Positions 62,998 through 64,000 of a DNA stretch of 64,000 nt are shown piece by piece. This stretch comes from Viridilinea sp964592425 (GTDB lineage Bacteria > Chloroflexota > Chloroflexia > Chloroflexales > Chloroflexaceae). The DNA lies in NCBI GenBank assembly GCA_964592425.1, contig CAZQCG010000010.1, forward strand, positions 69,250-133,249. The letters run 5' to 3'. Within the stretch, counting starts at the first letter, position 1, and each line of letters starts with the position of its first letter. The translations under genes were made by a program, and so were the position numbers. The notes beneath the pieces were generated by a model that was given only the letters and a program-made list of their open reading frames with translations, ran no database searches and was not told where the DNA came from.

Positions 62998-63600
62998 CTA
63001 TGCTCCTTCCTGGGTTGCCATATGCGCTTGGTGGCCTGGCGCACGAAGGTCGCAACCCTGGCTCGTCCCGTCGCCCTGGGACACGGCGAGGGCGGGAAGA
63101 AAGTCAACCCATGCCCGCTGCGCATACTCGGCCAGCGGGGTCGCTCCGGCCTCGGTCACGACGAACGGAACGCGCCGGGTCTGGCCGTCCGCTGCCACAT
63201 CGCGTAGCTCCAGGGTCAAGCCATCAGCCAGCCGGGCCAGCACACGAGGCTGGTAGCCCGCTGCGTCAGCCACGACCCGGAGGTGCTCGGCCCGGCGCAT
63301 CCCGGCCAGCTCTGCGCTGGCCTGCTGCGCTGCCGTAAGCCGCTGCGTCAGCGCCGCAGGCTCGCCGAGCTGCTGGTAGGCCGTCCACTGCTGGACCTGC
63401 GTCGCATCGAGCACCAGGGCACCCTGGCCCGGTACCTGGCCGCTGAGCGTGCGGTTCCGCTCGCGTAGGTCGTGATTCTCGCGGTAGAGCAGCTCCGCCA
63501 CGCGGCCCGCCTCGCCGCCCTGGCGCTCGATCAGCCGTTGCAGACCCGCCAGCACATCGGGCTGGGTAGTAGTGGGGGCGGTAGTGGGTTCGTCTGGCAC
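62998..63600 (-). CDS. Phage-like structural or scaffold protein (unassigned)
   Basis: A 200-residue hydrophilic protein: a Thr/Pro-rich N-terminus (PDEPTTAPTTTQPDV), a helical region of about 110 residues (LIERQGGEAGRVAELLYRENHDLRER and TAAQQASAELAGMRRAEHL) and a beta-rich C-terminus (LTLELRDVAADGQTRRVPFVV). The layout resembles phage scaffold or head proteins, but I cannot name a family. The start is GTG at 63598-63600, with AAGGAGG at five bases. The C-terminus ends in an unusual Gly/Gln/Ala stretch. Confidence 0.6.
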   Translation of the reverse strand: MPDEPTTAPTTTQPDVLAGLQRLIERQGGEAGRVAELLYRENHDLRERNRTLSGQVPGQGALVLDATQVQQWTAYQQLGEPAALTQRLTAAQQASAELAGMRRAEHLRVVADAAGYQPRVLARLADGLTLELRDVAADGQTRRVPFVVTEAGATPLAEYAQRAWVDFLPALAVSQGDGTSQGCDLRAPGHQAHMATQEGA

Positions 63601-63622
63601 ATGACCTCCTTGAGGTACAACG

Positions 63623-63667
63623 AAAAAGCCTGGCTATCGCCCCTCCCTGCGAGGCGATAGCCAGGCT
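63623..63667 (-). terminator. Intrinsic terminator in front of the phage-like gene
   Basis: On the minus strand AGCCTGGCTATCGCC (63653-63667) pairs with GGCGATAGCCAGGCT (63627-63641), a perfect 15-bp stem, followed by TTTTTCG. It lies about 15 bases upstream of the ribosome site of the phage-like gene, so it ends incoming transcripts or works as an attenuator. Confidence 0.8.
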
Positions 63668-63712
63668 CTACATCTGGCGTGGGCCGCAAGCGCGGCTTTG
63701 AATTGAGGGTTG

Positions 63713-63916
63713 TCAGTCCCCGTCTCTCCGGGGTGTCACGCCTGTATGGCTAGCGTTGTTCCAAGCCTTGCGGCTTTGGTGGCGGTGCCAGGATTGCACC
63801 TGGCCGGAGCGAGACCGAAGCAACCCGCCCCGTTGCGTTTCCGCCGTAACTGCCGCTTGTTCCGCCCAGCGGCTGGCTCCAGGAAGCTCGATCATGCGAC
63901 ATGCACAGTATAGCAC
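63713..63916 (-). CDS. Small hypothetical protein, uncertain
   Basis: A frame of 67 residues (or 60 from the internal ATG at 63893-63895, MIELPGASRWAEQAAV). There is no ribosome site at either start. The region also contains several short stems, so it may be a structured leader instead of a gene. Codon choice is not decisive. No family is recognised. Confidence 0.3.
   Translation of the reverse strand: MLYCACRMIELPGASRWAEQAAVTAETQRGGLLRSRSGQVQSWHRHQSRKAWNNASHTGVTPRRDGD
63907..63915 (-). promoter_or_regulatory. Extended -10 promoter, leftward
   Basis: On the minus strand TGC is followed directly by TATACT (63907-63912). The -35 region is poor. Transcription would begin near 63900 and reach the terminator at 63623-63667. 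The last 85 bases of the window hold nothing else that I can identify. Confidence 0.5.
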
Positions 63917-64000
63917 AGGCGTCCAAGGGCTTCCCGACCCGTTCTCGTGACCGTTAGGGTTTGGGGACTACTTCTGCCAGGCCCTCCGGGGGCCAGTTGA

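Noticed and set aside
63760..63830. Possible tRNA or tmRNA 3' end (minus strand GCCAGG-TGCAAT-CCTGGC followed by CACCGCCACCA)
   Set aside because: The stem has a 6-base loop and a poor match to the T-loop consensus TTCRANY; no acceptor partner or anticodon arm can be built within the window.

Overview
The window is one contiguous bacterial chromosome segment, GC-rich, gene-dense and mostly housekeeping. Gene content and style (class III-like wall and export proteins, Pro/Thr-rich secreted proteins, paired DUF4013 proteins, a tungsten-type aldehyde oxidoreductase, a MacA/MacB-type exporter, an rpsO-pnp pair) fit a Chloroflexota bacterium, probably Chloroflexales-like. This is inference: the window has no rRNA gene, and the only RNA gene I can place firmly is one tRNA-Arg.

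Layout. 1-3.1 kb: end of a GNAT gene, alpha/beta hydrolase, trmD and a THUMP methyltransferase in an overlapping operon. 3.1-6.6 kb, leftward: acetylpolyamine/histone deacetylase-like enzyme, glycerophosphodiesterase, SWIM zinc-finger protein behind a long structured leader, and a Tat-exported protein with an EPTV tandem repeat. 6.7-11.4 kb: TetR regulator with a near-consensus promoter overlapped by a palindromic operator, then a MacA-like adaptor, MacB-like ATPase and permease. 11.6-12.4 kb: VapBC-type toxin-antitoxin pair. 12.5-20.9 kb: hydrolase and zinc protein, PH-domain membrane protein, rpsO, pnp, solitary Phd-like protein, alkyltransferase, S41 lipoprotein. 20.9-29.8 kb: MutS2, CvpA, MFS transporter, SH3 protein, tandem GNAT, phosphatase, shortened MoeA-like protein and SPFH-like protein. 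30-35.2 kb: gamma-glutamyltransferase, oxalate-CoA-ligase-like enzyme, then coaA and panE (CoA supply). 35.2-39.4 kb is the mobile-element-rich stretch: two 145-bp miniature elements around tRNA-Arg and threonine dehydratase, and a 128-bp miniature element inserted in the stop codon of the aldehyde oxidoreductase gene. 39.7-53.1 kb: UvrD/PcrA helicase, LysR regulator, VanW protein, manA, rsmE, CtpA, a pseudokinase/DnaJ-zinc-finger/tail-anchor fusion, a glycosidase lipoprotein, a methyltransferase and a membrane coiled-coil protein. 53.8-62.7 kb: maf, orphan LuxR-type response regulator, CDP-alcohol phosphatidyltransferase, a third miniature element (again in a stop codon), two DUF4013 proteins, CinA, thrS and an EttA-type ABC-F protein. 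63-64 kb: a phage-like gene behind a leader with an intrinsic terminator.

The most unusual signals are (a) a miniature inverted-repeat element family with 8-bp target duplications; in two of three copies the duplication regenerates the stop codon of the invaded gene, and the family carries two unrelated hairpin interiors; (b) a second 145-bp family with 9-10 bp duplications around tRNA-Arg(GCG) and a threonine dehydratase; (c) the pseudokinase fusion; and (d) two promoter-leader-terminator units without a recognised RNA family. Extended -10 promoters (TGn before TATAAT/TATACT) recur through the window.
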